Assembly: GCA_023376005.1 (NCBI GenBank)
Contig: CM042156.1
Coordinates: 45,490,170 to 45,554,169, forward strand
DNA length: 64,000 bases
Origin: Doryteuthis pealeii
Taxonomy: Eukaryota > Mollusca > Cephalopoda > Myopsida > Loliginidae
Direction: 5' to 3'
In this document: positions 30,104-41,379 of the stretch, one piece after another
How positions within the stretch are numbered: position 1 is the first letter of the stretch
Layout of the letters: every line of letters starts with the position of its first letter
Made by a program: the position numbers and the translations under genes
The notes under the pieces: model-generated
Databases searched by the model: none
What the model was told of the DNA's origin: nothing
What the model saw: only the letters and a program-made list of their open reading frames with translations

Positions 30104-30385
30104 AGGGATCACCAACATTTTTTCACAGTGGACCGGATAATTGAAAAAATATCGAGCGCGGGCCGCATTATTATTATGTTCAATACTTGCTGGCCAGAAC
30201 GAAAGCTCTGAGAAAAAGATGTAAAACAAAATTTATCTTTCCATGTTATATTCGTGTATGAGTCGCGTAAGATGCATACAAAACAAATTTAACAAACATG
30301 TTTATTTTCAAAACATTATCAAAAGCATTACAAGTTCAAATACAATCGGCGGCACCTGATAAAATGCCTAGTTTGGTAAAACCCT
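30104..30385 (+). mobile_element. hAT-like fragment
   Basis: CAGGGATCACCAACATTTTT at the left, GGCGGCACCTGATAAAATGC at the right. Confidence 0.35.
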
Positions 30386-30397
30386 GTTCTATATGGA

Positions 30398-30472
30398 TGG
30401 CTTTGGCATTAAATTACCCACAAAGGTTGATATGCCATTAAACAAAGAAACCAAGTCAAACCAAACCAAACC
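30398..30472 (+). mobile_element. Rep-G 3' end fragment
   Basis: GGTTGATATGCCATTAAAC and tail CAAACCAAACCAAACC, sense strand +. Confidence 0.6.
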
Positions 30473-30482
30473 TGGTGTGTTA

Positions 30483-30560
30483 TATCAGTGGTTCTCAACC
30501 TTTTTTACCTATGACCCCCTTTGATTCTTATTTTACTCTGGTTAACCTCCTGGTTAACCT
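30483..30560 (+). mobile_element. hAT-like terminal fragment
   Basis: CAGTGGTTCTCAACCTTTTT, then ACCTATGACCCCC, a typical hAT end. Confidence 0.45.
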
Positions 30561-30934
30561 GTTTCTTTAATGTTACATTTCACATAAACATTACCCCCAA
30601 CCAATATACAACAAGTTAAATAGACATGTTTATTCTATGATTTTTACCAAACATTTAAAATCTGATTTTTTAAAACTCATTTTTATTGACATTTTCTATT
30701 CTATGTTCAGGTGTTTGGATGTGATGGCGCATTTCCCGCCCAAAAATCTGAATGCAAAGATGGTTCCAGCATTATAGGATGAACAGAGTTGTCGTTCATA
30801 ACATTTTTATTGTAAAGTGCATTTGTAAAGCAATGGAATGAAAATCATATAAAATGCTTCACAGAATTTCAAAAATAAATATTTTTTACTCAGAAACGTC
30901 GTTTTTTTTTGTTTATTTTTGTTTATTTTATTTT

Positions 30935-30939
30935 ATTTT

Positions 30940-30997
<58 letters not shown>

Positions 30998-30998
30998 T
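30935..30998. repeat. (GT)n microsatellite
   Basis: About 28 GT units. Confidence 0.95.
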
Positions 30999-31344
30999 GT
31001 GTTTCGATTATAACACTTATAAAATAGAAAAAGAAGACATTGTTTACTTTATCGGCATCTGTGAAAATTGTATTAATTTCCTGTTAATAACCTAAAGGTA
31101 ACTATGTCTACTTCGTTAGTAAACGCTTGCCACTAAAAGGTAAACCTGGTTTTCTATTTCATGAACACCTTCTACTCGTTTTGTCGAACACTCAATTTTT
31201 CAAAACTGCGCCTCCCCCGAAAAATGCAGCCCGATTTATTTCAGTTTTTAAAGTTCGCTTGCAAATTCCGGTACCCGAGAATCTTTCAGTTTTACACTGT
31301 GCATAACACAAACGATCTTATATCGCTTTCGTTTCAGACTACGT

Positions 31345-32010
31345 CTACTACAATAACTTAAAGAAGATCCTTGAATTTCTTGGGACGTCCATCATCTTGA
31401 CTTTGGAATAAATCTTAAATTTCTGCTATATTATCAGAAATTGGGTTATCTACCCCTATTAGTTCCTGGAATCAGAGGCCAGGAGCAGACCCCTAAAATT
31501 AATTCACCCCAATATTTCTGTTACTTTGCCAGAGGAACATCTCTGGGAAAGTAACAGAAATATTGGGGTGAATTAATTTTAGGGGTCTGCCCCTGCTCGG
31601 CTGAGATATTAGGTATGTAGAGGTTTAAGAAACTTAACTCGTGTCGTGTTGTCTCTGCAGTTGGTTCTGTGGTTGTTCCTTTAGTTCGTCTGGTCTTACC
31701 CTTTAGGTGCCAAGACAGTGTTTGTTGACCTTATTTGGTCGTTACTTGAAATGTTGTTCCCCAGTGCCAGCTAGTTGTGTTCCCTTTGCCTGTCGGGCCT
31801 GTTCTGTGGAATTTTAGGGGTCTGTCCCTGGCCTCTGATTCCAGGAACTAATAGGGGCAGATAACCCAATTTCTGATAATATTTTTCATCGGTTGCTTTT
31901 TTGTTTCCGAATTCCATTTTCAAGTAGCGTTCTTTTAAATTCTCAGCATGCAAGGAGTTGGGTGCCGGTTTTTATCACTTATTGCTTTGTTGAAAGAAAA
32001 AAAAGGAAAC
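31345..32010. repeat. Local duplication, interrupted copy
   Basis: 31345-31432 plus 31879-32010 align with 32350-32560 (words AATTTCT-GGGAC, CCATCATCTTGACTTT, GCAAGGAGTTGGGTGCCGGT). The foldback at 31433-31877 interrupts only this copy. Confidence 0.75.
31433..31877. mobile_element. Foldback/TIR element with a matching empty site
   Basis: Ends ATCAGAAATTGGGTTATCT and AGATAACCCAATTTCTGAT are perfect inverted repeats. ATATT lies on both sides as a target duplication. Inside, a second inverted pair GAATTAATTTTAGGGGTCTG repeats. No transposase. Confidence 0.85.
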
Positions 32011-32022
32011 AATATTTTTGTA

Positions 32023-32315
32023 CTATTTAGATTTGTTTTACTGTTGTCCTTAACTTTATTGTTATATACACAATACATAAGAATACTTAACATAGCTTAA
32101 CACTTGTAGCCAATCATGGCCAACAGAATAAGAGTAATCTTCCCTCAGTGGATTAAATAAAGGGTTCGGTTCGAAGTTCCCTGAAGACTCCCGATTATGA
32201 CATGAAATCTCCCGGGTTCGACAAGAAACACACGAAGAAGACCAGAGGGCACATCGGTCGGAGCGTTGTGTATATACTAATAAAGATGGCGATAATAGAA
32301 AAATCTAAATAATAT
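32023..32315. repeat. Foldback repeat D
   Basis: ATTTAGATTTGTTTTACTGT at the left pairs with the AAAAATCTAAATAAT end. The middle has CCCTGAAGACTCCCG and GGTCGGAGCGTTGTGTATA, a decayed relative of the CTGAAGA...CCGAAACGTTGTGTATA motif. Confidence 0.5.
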
Positions 32316-32344
32316 AAATTATCTAAAAAATCAATTTCATGTTG

Positions 32345-32560
32345 ATAACTTTAAAGAATATCACTGAATTTCTCGGGACTTCCACCATCTTAACTTTAAA
32401 GAAAATCTTAAAATTCTGCTATATTTTTTCATCAGTTGCTCCCTTGTTTCCGGATGCCATTTTCAGATAGCGTTCTTTTAAATTCTTCTCAACGTGCAAG
32501 GAGTTGGGTGCCGGTTTGTATCACCTTTTACTTTGTTGAAAGAAAAAAAAAATGAAACAA
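32345..32560. repeat. Local duplication, uninterrupted copy (empty site)
   Basis: Reads CTGCTATATTTTTTCATCAG across the point where the other copy contains the 445-bp foldback. Confidence 0.75.
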
Positions 32561-32633
32561 TATTTTTTTGAGGGAACAGCATTGAAGCATATTTTAAGTT
32601 GCAGTGATTGTGGTGATATTTCAAATTTGCACA

Positions 32634-32637
<4 letters not shown>

Positions 32638-32708
<71 letters not shown>
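32638..32708. repeat. (GA)n microsatellite
   Basis: An uninterrupted AG run of 70 bp. Confidence 0.95.
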
Positions 32709-32710
<2 letters not shown>

Positions 32711-32903
32711 TAAACTATCTCCAAAATATCAACAAATATTTTTTAGTATGTCATTAATAAATTTAATAACTTTTTCATGGGCAATAACTTTGAATATAGA
32801 ATATTAGCTCTAGTCTAAAATACTATATATTCTATAAGTAAAATACTTTTTGAAAAATGGGATATATATATATACACCAAACGGACTCTCTTAGATTTAA
32901 TTG

Positions 32904-32940
32904 CTGATGAGGCCTAATAGGCCGAAATGTACATACAGAG
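32904..32940 (+). ncRNA. Hammerhead core, stem I lost
   Basis: CTGATGA, GGCC-TAATA-GGCC, GAAA, TGTACATA and CAGAG are intact, but the base-pairing partner CTCTG upstream is replaced by AATTG because of the rearrangement. Confidence 0.55.
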
Positions 32941-33002
32941 ATTGATTTTTCTCGAATAGGAACCTACTTCTAAACAAAACGAAAAATCTAAGAGAGTCCG
33001 TT

Positions 33003-33060
33003 TGGTGTAGGGGTTACGGTCTTCTTGACAGTCAGCTTGACAGTCGGGTTTCGAATCACG
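33003..33060 (+). promoter_or_regulatory. tRNA-like Pol III promoter of the rearranged family A element
   Basis: Box A-like TGGTGTAGGGGTTACGGTC (33003-33021) and box B-like GGGTTTCGAATCACG (33046-33060), 25 nt before the second hammerhead. Confidence 0.6.
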
Positions 33061-33085
33061 CACAAGGCGGTCTTTCTATCTATAG

Positions 33086-33127
33086 CTCTGCCGATGAGGC
33101 CTAATAGGCTGAAATGTACATACAGAG
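33086..33127 (+). ncRNA. Hammerhead ribozyme with core mutation
   Basis: Stem I CTCTG/CAGAG intact. The core reads CCGATGA (U4 to C), stem II GGCC/GGCT keeps a wobble, GAAA and ATA present. The U4 change should abolish or cripple cleavage. Confidence 0.65.
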
Positions 33128-33312
33128 ATTGATTTTTCTCGATTTCTTTAGCCTTACATTTAAATAGGTATGCCCGCCTAATTAATTAATTAATTATTAA
33201 TTAATTAACTTTCAAAAATTAGGTACGACTTCAATTAAGCACATATTCTCCCAAGAATTGTCGGCTAAAAAAAAGGCCATATCATAAACACATTGCTAAT
33301 GTGTATTTACTT

Positions 33313-33315
<3 letters not shown>

Positions 33316-33373
<58 letters not shown>
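33316..33373. repeat. (TA)n microsatellite
   Basis: TA run next to the LINE tail. Confidence 0.95.
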
Positions 33374-33375
<2 letters not shown>

Positions 33376-34975
33376 TCATCATCATCATGTCGTTCAGGCA
33401 GCATGGATATCCATGACAATCTCTCGCCAACCTTCCCTATCATTCATCGCCCCTGGGAGTTCTTGTAGGTCTTTGCTGGCCGGCCCACACTAGCATGTCC
33501 ATCTGTTGGCTTCCACAGGAGAATGTCGCTTATGAGTTCGTCCTTGCTTCTCCAACAGTGTCCTGCTTGTCTAGTCCGTCTCATTCGGATGTTTTGTGAG
33601 ATAGGGGGCAGGTGGCCATACAGTTGCTCCCTTGTGTGGTGCTGCTTCTACAACCTGTTCAAGACTGCACGCAGCATTCTTGTACAGCTCTCATCTAGCT
33701 TATTCTCAAGGCGCCTCGTTAGGGTCCAGGTGGTGCAGTCAAACAGCAGTACTGATATGACTGCAGCCTGGAAGAAATGTCGCTTTAGCTTGTCAGTGAG
33801 ATCGGATTTCCATATGACTGATAATTTGTTTGTGGCCAGCCATGCCTTTCTTATTCGTGCATTGATATCGTTATCTGTGGATGAGATATTACTACCTAGG
33901 TATGTGAATTGTTCTACTGGCTTAAGAGGCTTACCATCTAGTGTGGAGATGTTTCCTTTCTTTTTGAAGCTCATGAACTCTGTTTCATCAGAGTTCACAT
34001 AGAGGCCGATGTTCTTTGCTGCCTCATTCAGGCTATGTAGTAGAGACAGCCTGTGTCGGTGTATCTACCAGAGGTGCGAGGTCATCAGCATAGTCTGCAT
34101 CTGTGACTGTTTGTGCAGGATATCTCCTGCTTCTTGCATTTCTTAATGTGAAACCTTTTTCTTTTATGGTATCTAATGATGTTCGAAGTACATTGTCTAG
34201 GCATATTATAAATATATATGGTGCTAATGTATCTCCTTGTAGGACTCCAGCGGCGATGTCAAAGAAATCTGTATCGCCATCAGGTGAGCGTACCATTTCT
34301 TTAGTGTCTTTGTAGAGCATCATTATAGCAGCAATTGTTTCTTTGGGGAGACCGTATGCTAGTAGTATTTGTTCAATTTTCCCTCTGTGTATGGAATCAA
34401 ATGCATTGGAAAAATATACGAATAGTGGCGTTGCCTCCAGATTCTTTCTCGAGCCCCTTCTATGATCCGTCGAATAGTCAGGATCTGAGAGGCTGTGGAT
34501 CTATTTCTGTGGAATCCATTTTGGTTTTTCCTAAGGATTTTTTTTCTATTTCGGGTCGGATTCGATTAAGAAGGAGGGCATTATATATCTTAGCTGCAAT
34601 GGCAGTAAGTGTTATGCCTCTGTAGTTTTTAGCTATCCCTAGGTCTCCTTTTTTGGGGAATGGGAGGATGCATTCTTTCGTCTATTTATCTATTCTATTT
34701 TGTCTGTATACTGCATTGCATAGCCTAAGCAGTATGTTATTGAACTTACCCATCTTCGATACATTCGTATTTCGTCAAGTCCTGCTGCTTTTTTTAAGAC
34801 TTCGTTGAGTTCTTCCGTTAAAAAATCTCCTAGTTTGATGTCTAGTTGTCTATCTATGATCTTTTGGGTGTTATTTTCTATGATTTTAGGTGGGTTCCCC
34901 AGAAGTTTCTGGAAGTGGTCTTTCCATTTCTGAAGTCTGTCTTTTTGGCTGGTTGTCTTTCCCTATGTAGGGTTT
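33374..34975 (-). pseudogene. YADD-type non-LTR retrotransposon, 5' truncated
   Basis: Sense is minus. From the 5' side (about 34975): WKDHFQKLLG, then FPKKGDLGIAKNYRGITLTA (about 34650-34590), NAFDSIHRGKIEQILLAYGL (about 34410-34345), and GVLQGDTLAPYIFIICLDNV with the catalytic DADYADDLAPLV (open frame 34033-34323). Then LDGKPLKPVEQFTYLGSNIS and KRHFFQAAVISVLLFDCTTW (open frame 33648-33998). The order is that of a LINE reverse transcriptase and its thumb. At least three frameshifts break it. The 3' end is an (ATG)n run at 33374-33388. No endonuclease is seen. Clade not certain (RTE/Jockey/CR1-like). Confidence 0.8.
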
Positions 34976-34979
34976 ACAT

Positions 34980-36800
34980 TCCTTACTTACCACAGTTTGC
35001 TCATTTGACGTTAGGGAATACGAGAGGTGATATTTTAAAAGTGGAAGGGGCGAAATCAAAATCTTTTACTTGCTAGACCCGAGAGAAGTAACACACACCA
35101 GTTGCGTCTCTTGTCTACAAACGGTGGGAAGCTTTGAGTCCCCATATTCTCATGACACATGGCACACAAGAACAGGCTCAACACGTAAGTCTACAATTTT
35201 TTTTATTTTACCAGCTGCATGAAGACTTTCTCTACTAAATGAGTATTTTTTTTCTTTTAGGACATTTCTCTCATACAACTATGTATAAGGTCTTCGTTAT
35301 ATCTCTTGTCATGTCTGTCTTCTTTTCTGGCAAACAATGTCGTCTTATGACTCGGTCGTGAATCGTTCTGATGTTTAATTCGTACGAGGAAACTCTATAT
35401 GCACCTGTGGGGATTATCTTCCCTTTGCCAGGAAGAGTTATCTTCCCGCGGTGTTGCCGTTTGTTCCCACTAGGGGATCTCGGGTATTCAAGCGCCTGGT
35501 TTAAACTTCTCTTCGTCTTTTCTACCTCTCCTCGTATGTACCCACATGGGTTAGACAATTGTCATTCCCTTCTCGTTGGAGCTTCGGCCCTCAACGCCGG
35601 CTACTAGTCACTGTAAGTGATTTATACAGCATGGACTATTCTTAGTCTCATGTCTGTACCTTTATATTATGTGTACTTTTATATTATCTTGTCAGTGACT
35701 TTTATGTATGTATGTTTATGTACACTATTCTATTCTATCTTCTATTGTTTATGTATCTTGTTTATTCATGTGCTGTATTATATAAAATGTTTTGTCTCAG
35801 AAATGTGTCGGAGTTGTATGTTCAATTATGACTTTGAACCTTACACACCCAACAATCATTCTTTATTGGAATTTATTTTGACACGCGTGCAAATAGCTAA
35901 AATAGGCGAATCACAGCCATTCTGGAGGTCACATGAGGCCGGTTATAAACCTAAGGAACCTTGGAGGTTAGCCTTCTTTTTGCCCCTTTTGCCCGGCCAA
36001 AAAAGGTCACCTTCGCCACTAGTAACCCACTGGCTAACACGGGACAGTAAGATATCGCTTCATGACACATCCCAAGACGTTGACATAAAAAGCAGTACAT
36101 CTCTCTATCACTAAAGGACTCAGAGCCAACAACCAAATCTCCAACAAGATGAACCGGACGTGTTAAAAAGTTATGAGGAAAATCAACTTACAGATAAGTC
36201 TGTACAGGCATATTATCTCCAAACCTAACCTTTCAACATGGAACTATTATTGCTTGTTTTGTACTTTGTTTCTACCTAATTTGTATATATTTTGTGCTAT
36301 ACTGTAAAGTAAATTTCTTGTAGTAGCAAACGGTTATGGTTTTCCTTTCTTCAAAAACTTCGCCTTTTTATCGGAAAACCGATAGTAGAATTAACTTCCC
36401 CTGCCGCTAGGGGGCGAATCGCCAACATCGTATGTTGACGGCAAAATCAAACCCCAGCACTCATCTGAAGGCTGTTGACCTGAGGAGTTACTTTAACAAG
36501 GGCTCCATCCACCGCCCACTTCAAAGGGCAGTTAACCAGGCGAGTCGCTAAAAAAATAGCACTCCCCAACACTTTTACGCATTTTTAATAGTACTCCAAA
36601 ACCACAGCGAGTTGAATCCCTTTCTAGCGCCACTTCACAAACGAATTGTTAATTTCACCTCTCAAGATAAGTCTGTAGCAAATACCAACAAATTTGCAGC
36701 ATTTTGTATCTTTGTTTAATACATGTGTATAATTTCCATTTGTGTTGTTTGTCTTCTTTCATCCGAAAATATTTTGCCAACCCACCGGGAGATTCAAGAG
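34980..36800. other. Unassigned moderately GC-rich sequence
   Basis: 35270-35560 and 35830-36110 each hold a frame open for 95-165 codons, with no family I recognise. 36350-36570 has a GCTAGGGGGCGAATCGCC word and inverted TTTTCCTTT/AAAACCGAT patches. It could be a decayed LTR element, but I find no paired LTRs. Confidence 0.3.
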
Positions 36801-36817
36801 CTCCCTACGACTCTGTA

Positions 36818-36820
<3 letters not shown>

Positions 36821-36876
<56 letters not shown>
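36821..36876. repeat. (CT)n microsatellite
   Basis: Perfect CT run. Confidence 0.95.
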
Positions 36877-36879
<3 letters not shown>

Positions 36880-36977
36880 ATATGTACGGTTTATACCCTT
36901 ACAAAACTTATGGTTTAAACAGTGATACTTTCAGAAATAAAATTACTTACATCTTCTACATCTATATATTATGAACT

Positions 36978-37262
36978 TCGAGGCGCGTGGTTTAATGGTT
37001 AGAGTCGTAGGAAATGAATCCAAGTTCAAATTCTGGACGAGGCTGATTGCATTTCACATAGCGCTAATACCGTTGGGAAAGGTATGCATACAGCTACTCT
37101 CCTTCCAGTTATGGGTAAATAGTAGGATTGACTGCACTCTCTGATCTTGGTATGGTAACCAGTCCTGGAGAAGGAAAATTTTGAATTCAAACCTGTTAAA
37201 CTCCGCTTAAGAAATTGACCTGGTGCCACATATGCTCGTGTGGAGGGGTTGGTGAATATATA
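36978..37262 (+). mobile_element. SINE-B, full-length copy
   Basis: The best copy. It has GCGTGGTTTAATGGTTAGAG (box A), AAGTTCAAATTCTGG (box B), ATAGCGCTAATACCG, GGGTAAATAGTAGG, GGAGAAGGAAAATTTTGAAT, GTTAAACTCCGCTTAAG, and ends near GTGTGGAGGGGTTGG. Confidence 0.8.
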
Positions 37263-37358
37263 AATTATATGTATATATGCATACATCTATTTTTTAAGAT
37301 TTTTTTTTATTTGAATAGATACTCTTTGAAATGATAATTGTTTTTTTCTCTGCCTATT

Positions 37359-37792
37359 GTTGGAAATTGGGTTATCTGCCACCGGAAGTCCGGACAATCA
37401 CAGAGCATAGAACCCTGATCAGCAGAACCAATACTGTAGGCACTAGCAGAAGACCAGAGTCGGCACGCTAGAGAAAGACGTCAACTCCGACAACCAGACA
37501 ACAAGATAAGTGCACACAAATCTCTTGTATTACCTTTATAAATCCCCCAGTAGGGCACTCAGTCGTACAGGTGCAAATGTCTCCAGAGAATTTCTACTGG
37601 CGGGATTATAAAGGTAATACAAGAGATTTGTGTGCACTTATCTTGTTGTCTGGTTGTCGGAGTTGACGTCTTTCTCTAGCGTACCGACTCTGGTCTTCTG
37701 CTAGTGCCTACAGTATTGGTTCTGCTGATTCAGGTTCTATGCTCTGTGTCCTATTGTCCGGACTTCCGGTGGCAGATAACCCAATTTCCAAC
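37359..37792. mobile_element. 434-bp foldback element
   Basis: Arms 37359-37553 and 37594-37792 are almost perfectly complementary with a 40-bp loop. The end GTTGGAAATTGGGTTATCTG shares GAAATTGGGTTATCT with the element at 31433, so both belong to one TIR family. Confidence 0.85.
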
Positions 37793-37961
37793 ACTGTGGG
37801 ATTTCCACGGGTACAGATACTACACTCTGATTCAATATCTAATTATTTTCCCACGGGTACAGATTACAGATACTACACTCTGATTCAGGGTACAGATAAC
37901 AGTTTACATCAGTTTAACATGGGTATCAACACTTGTACGTACACAACACACACAGGGCGTA

Positions 37962-38090
37962 CCATCTTGGTGTAATGGTTAGCGAGCTAGTCTTTCAGAT
38001 CCATTACTGCTGAATAGTGAGTCCGATCCTCGCTGGATGTCCATATACTTTCGACCTTGTGTAACATCCTACCCGCGACGAACAGGTTAC
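37962..38090 (+). mobile_element. SINE-D copy
   Basis: ATCTTGGTGTAATGGTTAGC (box A), GAGTCCGATCCTCGCTGG (box B), ACCTTGTGTAACATCCTACC. Confidence 0.65.
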
Positions 38091-38102
38091 ATAAAAGGAC
38101 TT

Positions 38103-38232
38103 CCCGTCGTAGTGTAATGGTTAGTAGGTAGCAAATCTCACAGAATCAATTACTACTGAATAACAAGTTCGATCCTTGCTGGATGCACCATACTTGCGCC
38201 ATTGTCATATCCTACCCGTAAGTTGTTGCTCG
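38103..38232 (+). mobile_element. SINE-D copy, tandem
   Basis: CGTAGTGTAATGGTTAGTAG and AAGTTCGATCCTTGCTGGA, directly after the previous copy in the same orientation. Confidence 0.65.
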
Positions 38233-38237
38233 TTAAC

Positions 38238-39957
38238 AAATAATAATAATAGCTATGGAAAACTGGCGAGTTCAATCAAAAGCTGGAAAACAATCCCTGG
38301 CAGAAGTAAACATCCAAAGAGGTATCTTCCAAGGAGACTTGTTATCACCACTACTGTTTATTATAGCAATGATGCCGCTCAATCATATACTTAAAAATGT
38401 ACAAGGGGATACAAATTCTCTAACTCACAAGAAAAGATAAACCACCTTATGTACATGGATGACATTAAAATTTTTGCAAAAAATGAAAAAGAATTGGAGA
38501 GCCTAGTACAAACTATTAGAATATATAGCCAAGATATAGGGATGGAATTTGAAATTGAAAAATGTGCTATGCTTGTAATAAAACGGGGTGAAAGAAAATT
38601 AATGAATGGAATACAACTGCCTAAGCAGGAAACTATAAAATCACTTGATGAAAATGAAAGCTACAAATACTTAGGAATTTTAGAAGTAGACAAATATCAA
38701 GCAAGCAGAAATGAAAGGAAAAGTTAAAAAAGAATATCCCAGGAGAACTAGAAAACTCATAGAAACAAAACTTAACAGCAGAAATCTAATCAAAGGAATC
38801 AATACCTGGTCTGTCCCCATTATAAGATACTCAGGACTATTCTTAAAATGGACAATAGAAGAACTCAGATAGATTGACCAAAGGACGAGAAAATTAATGA
38901 CCATGCACAAGGCTCTCCACCCTAGAGACGATAAAGATAGATTATATGTGTCAAGAAAGGAAGGGGGAAGAGGTCTTGCCAACATAGAGGACTGCGTAAA
39001 AACCACAATCCAACAACTCGAAGACTATACAAAAAAGAATAAAGACAGATTACTTATGGCGGCCAATAATAGTAGATGTGACATAGGGACAAACAGAAAA
39101 ACAACAAAGACTAGAAAACAAATATGGGAAGAAAAACAATTATATGGACACTTCAAACGACAAATTGGAGAGGTTGCACACGAAAAGACCTGGACGTGAT
39201 TAAGAAAAGGAAACCTTAAAAGAGAAACTGAATCACTAATAATTGTTGCACAGAATAATGCCATAAGAAAAAACTATATCAAAGCAAAAATTGATAAGAC
39301 CCAACTAAATAGTAAATGTAGACTATGCGGTAGTAGAGATGAGACTGTAAATCATGTACTATGCGAATGTAGCAAACTAGCACAACGGGAGTACAAAACC
39401 AGACACGACTGGGTTGGGAAGGTGATCCACTGGGAATTATGCAAAAAAATAAATTTTGACCATACAACAAAATGGTATATGCATAAACCACAATCTGTTC
39501 TTGAGAACGAAACACATAAAATTCTCTGGGACTTTGAAATAAAAACGGACCACCTTATCACAGCAAGAAGACCAGACCCAGTGTTGATAAACAAAAAAGA
39601 AAGAACTTGTCAACTGGTGGATTTTGCAGTTCCAGCAGATCACAGGGTGAAGCTAAAGGAAAATGAAAAAATGCACAAATATCTGGACCTTGCCAGAGAA
39701 CTGAAAAAGTTATGGAATATGAAAGTGAAAGTGATACCAATTGTAGTTGGTGCACTTAGAACGGTCCCAAAAGGATTAGAAAAGGGTTTGGAAATCAGGG
39801 GAAGGATTGAAACCATTCAGAACACTGCACTGCTGCAATCTGCCAGAATACTCAGAAGAGTCCTGGAGACCTGATGAGACTTGCTGTCACTCAGACTCCA
39901 GTGAAAGACCATCAGCTAATGCTGATGTGAAAACTCAAAAGGAGTAAATGATAATAA
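38238..39957 (+). pseudogene. R4/Dong-like LINE with reverse transcriptase and restriction-like endonuclease
   Basis: 5' truncated at a TAA run (38238-38252), 3' end in another ATAATAAT. Frames in order: QRGIFQGDLLSPLLFIIAM (RT, 38255-38437); YMDDIKIFAKNEKELESLVQ with the catalytic YMDD (38449-38727); RKLMTMHKALHPRDDKDRLY and RKEGGRGLANIED (38897-39199); a CCHC knuckle CRLCGSRDETVNHVLCEC (about 39319-39372); then the endonuclease domain ARRPDPVLINKKERTCQLVD (39422-39874). Two frameshifts near 38440 and 38700, and stops near 38871 and 39200. Knuckle plus RPD-x(12)-D after the RT marks R2/R4-type elements. This copy is dead. Confidence 0.85.
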
Positions 39958-40350
39958 TGGAGATTCGCTTCCGTTTTTTCTGTAACAAAAATACGTCACT
40001 GCTTACGTCACTATACCCGAAATCGTCATAACATAGAATAAATACACTCAAAATTTGAACATGCAACATTAGACAGTCCTCATTGTTTTTTTAATACAAG
40101 TTTTAATAGATACATGCCCAGTATCATATATTCATATATAGTTTGTTTTATTTTAATATATATTCAAAGTTAATAGAACTTAGTTTCGATTTCAAATTGT
40201 TTTTTTTTTTTTTTTTTTTTACTCCTTTAATAAATTTGATGATTTCATGATTTATGGTTCAAACTCCCCGACATTTAATTTTTAACTTCCACCTCCTCAA
40301 GCAATATCTTTCAAAAATGTATTTTTACATCGCCCGGAGGGTGTTTTTAA
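39958..40350 (+). mobile_element. HeliN variant
   Basis: AATGGAGATTCGCTTCC start similar to 59885 (AATGGAGATTGTG). ACGTCAC words near 39995-40010. The 3' hairpin CGCCCGGAGGGTG lies at 40331-40343, but the CTRR end is replaced by CTACT repeats. It sits directly in the R4 tail. Confidence 0.4.
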
Positions 40351-40355
40351 TTTTA

Positions 40356-40380
40356 CTACTACTACTACTACTACTACTAC

Positions 40381-40412
<32 letters not shown>
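40356..40412. repeat. (CTA)n(ATA)n repeat
   Basis: CTACTACTACTACTACTAC followed by AATAATAATAATAAT. Confidence 0.9.
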
Positions 40413-40497
40413 TCAAGGTCACAGCGTAGTATCAGTGCCCGTCGAAATCCCAAGAAATAATGAAAGATAAGTAAGTAAGATATTTACCGCGTAACTT

Positions 40498-40650
40498 GTA
40501 CGGGTCAGGCACAAAGTCCCTATTAACGTGGGCCGAAGCTCATGGAGTGGCAGGTGAAAAATTGCGTCGATCCCGTCGGCATTCCCCCTCAAGTCAGCAC
40601 TAATAAACCCAGCCCTGCCCCTTTAAATCGAGGGGCAGGTATGTTATTAT
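40498..40650. repeat. Dispersed repeat Z, copy 1
   Basis: GGTCAGGCACAAAGTCCCTA, TTGCGTCGATCCC, AAACCCAGCCCTGCCCCTTT. The same blocks lie at 44186-44350. Confidence 0.6.
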
Positions 40651-41059
40651 TATAACCTAACCGTTCGCCGGACCCCCAGTCGAAATTAGATTTTATAAAT
40701 TAGTTTAAAATTAGTTTAACATATTTATACAGTTTCAAATTGATCAAATCCTACTTAACGGACATAAATTCCACCATCGTATGTCAGCCCGCCGAAAGAA
40801 GAAAAAAAAAGTAAAAATCAAGGATTTAACCGAATTTTATGAAAAGTGAAAAACTGTCAAGATCTGTAGTCCCACACGCTTAACTTTTACTGTACCATGT
40901 TTGATACAAAAAAGTAAAACAATACAACACTCTATTGCATTATTATATTCTATGAGATTAGAAATATAATATCGACAATGTGGACCCCCCCCCTCTCGCA
41001 CACACACATGCACAGACAGAAAACTGTACACGTACGTACAGTATGTGACATAATACATG

Positions 41060-41245
41060 AACAACGTAGGTATTTATCCAACCTGTTCGACACGATTAGG
41101 ATGTGACACGAGGACGCAAATATGAGACATCTAGACATGGACGAATTCGCTATTTAACAACAAAGAACAAAACAACAACAAAAAAAAACTTTTACAAAAA
41201 TGCGAGTCTAGTTAACTATTACATCACAATTGGGACGCCCTGCCA
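41060..41245 (-). mobile_element. SINE-D fragment
   Basis: AACCTGTTCGACACG and AGGATGTGACACGAGG at one end, GTTAACTATTACATCACAAT at the other. The middle is altered by an ACAACAACAAA run. Confidence 0.4.
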
Positions 41246-41379
41246 CGATGAACAGTACGTATATACTATATGATATGAGCGTAAACGATAAGATTAATAA
41301 TACTTATATTTTGTATATTTATGACTGTGTGTTTTCTTTACATTTTAGTTTCAATTATTTTATTTCAATCGGGAGTGGT

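Larger units (their letters stand above)
32876..33265 (+). mobile_element. Rearranged family A hammerhead retroelement
   Basis: Two hammerhead cores 187 nt apart on the + strand, tRNA-like boxes between them, and the family A 3' flank down to GCACATATTCTCCCA. ACCAAACGGACTCTCTTAGA at 32877 is an inverted copy of the unit's own TCTAAGAGAGTCCGTTTGGT (32987-33006), so the left end was formed by an inversion. Confidence 0.7.

Noticed and set aside
33523..34002. A 159-codon plus-strand frame
   Set aside because: It is antisense to the readable LINE reverse-transcriptase frames on the minus strand.
35617..36114. A 165-codon plus-strand frame as a gene
   Set aside because: Composition is repetitive (Tyr, Cys, Phe from T-rich DNA), no family match, no splice sites around it.
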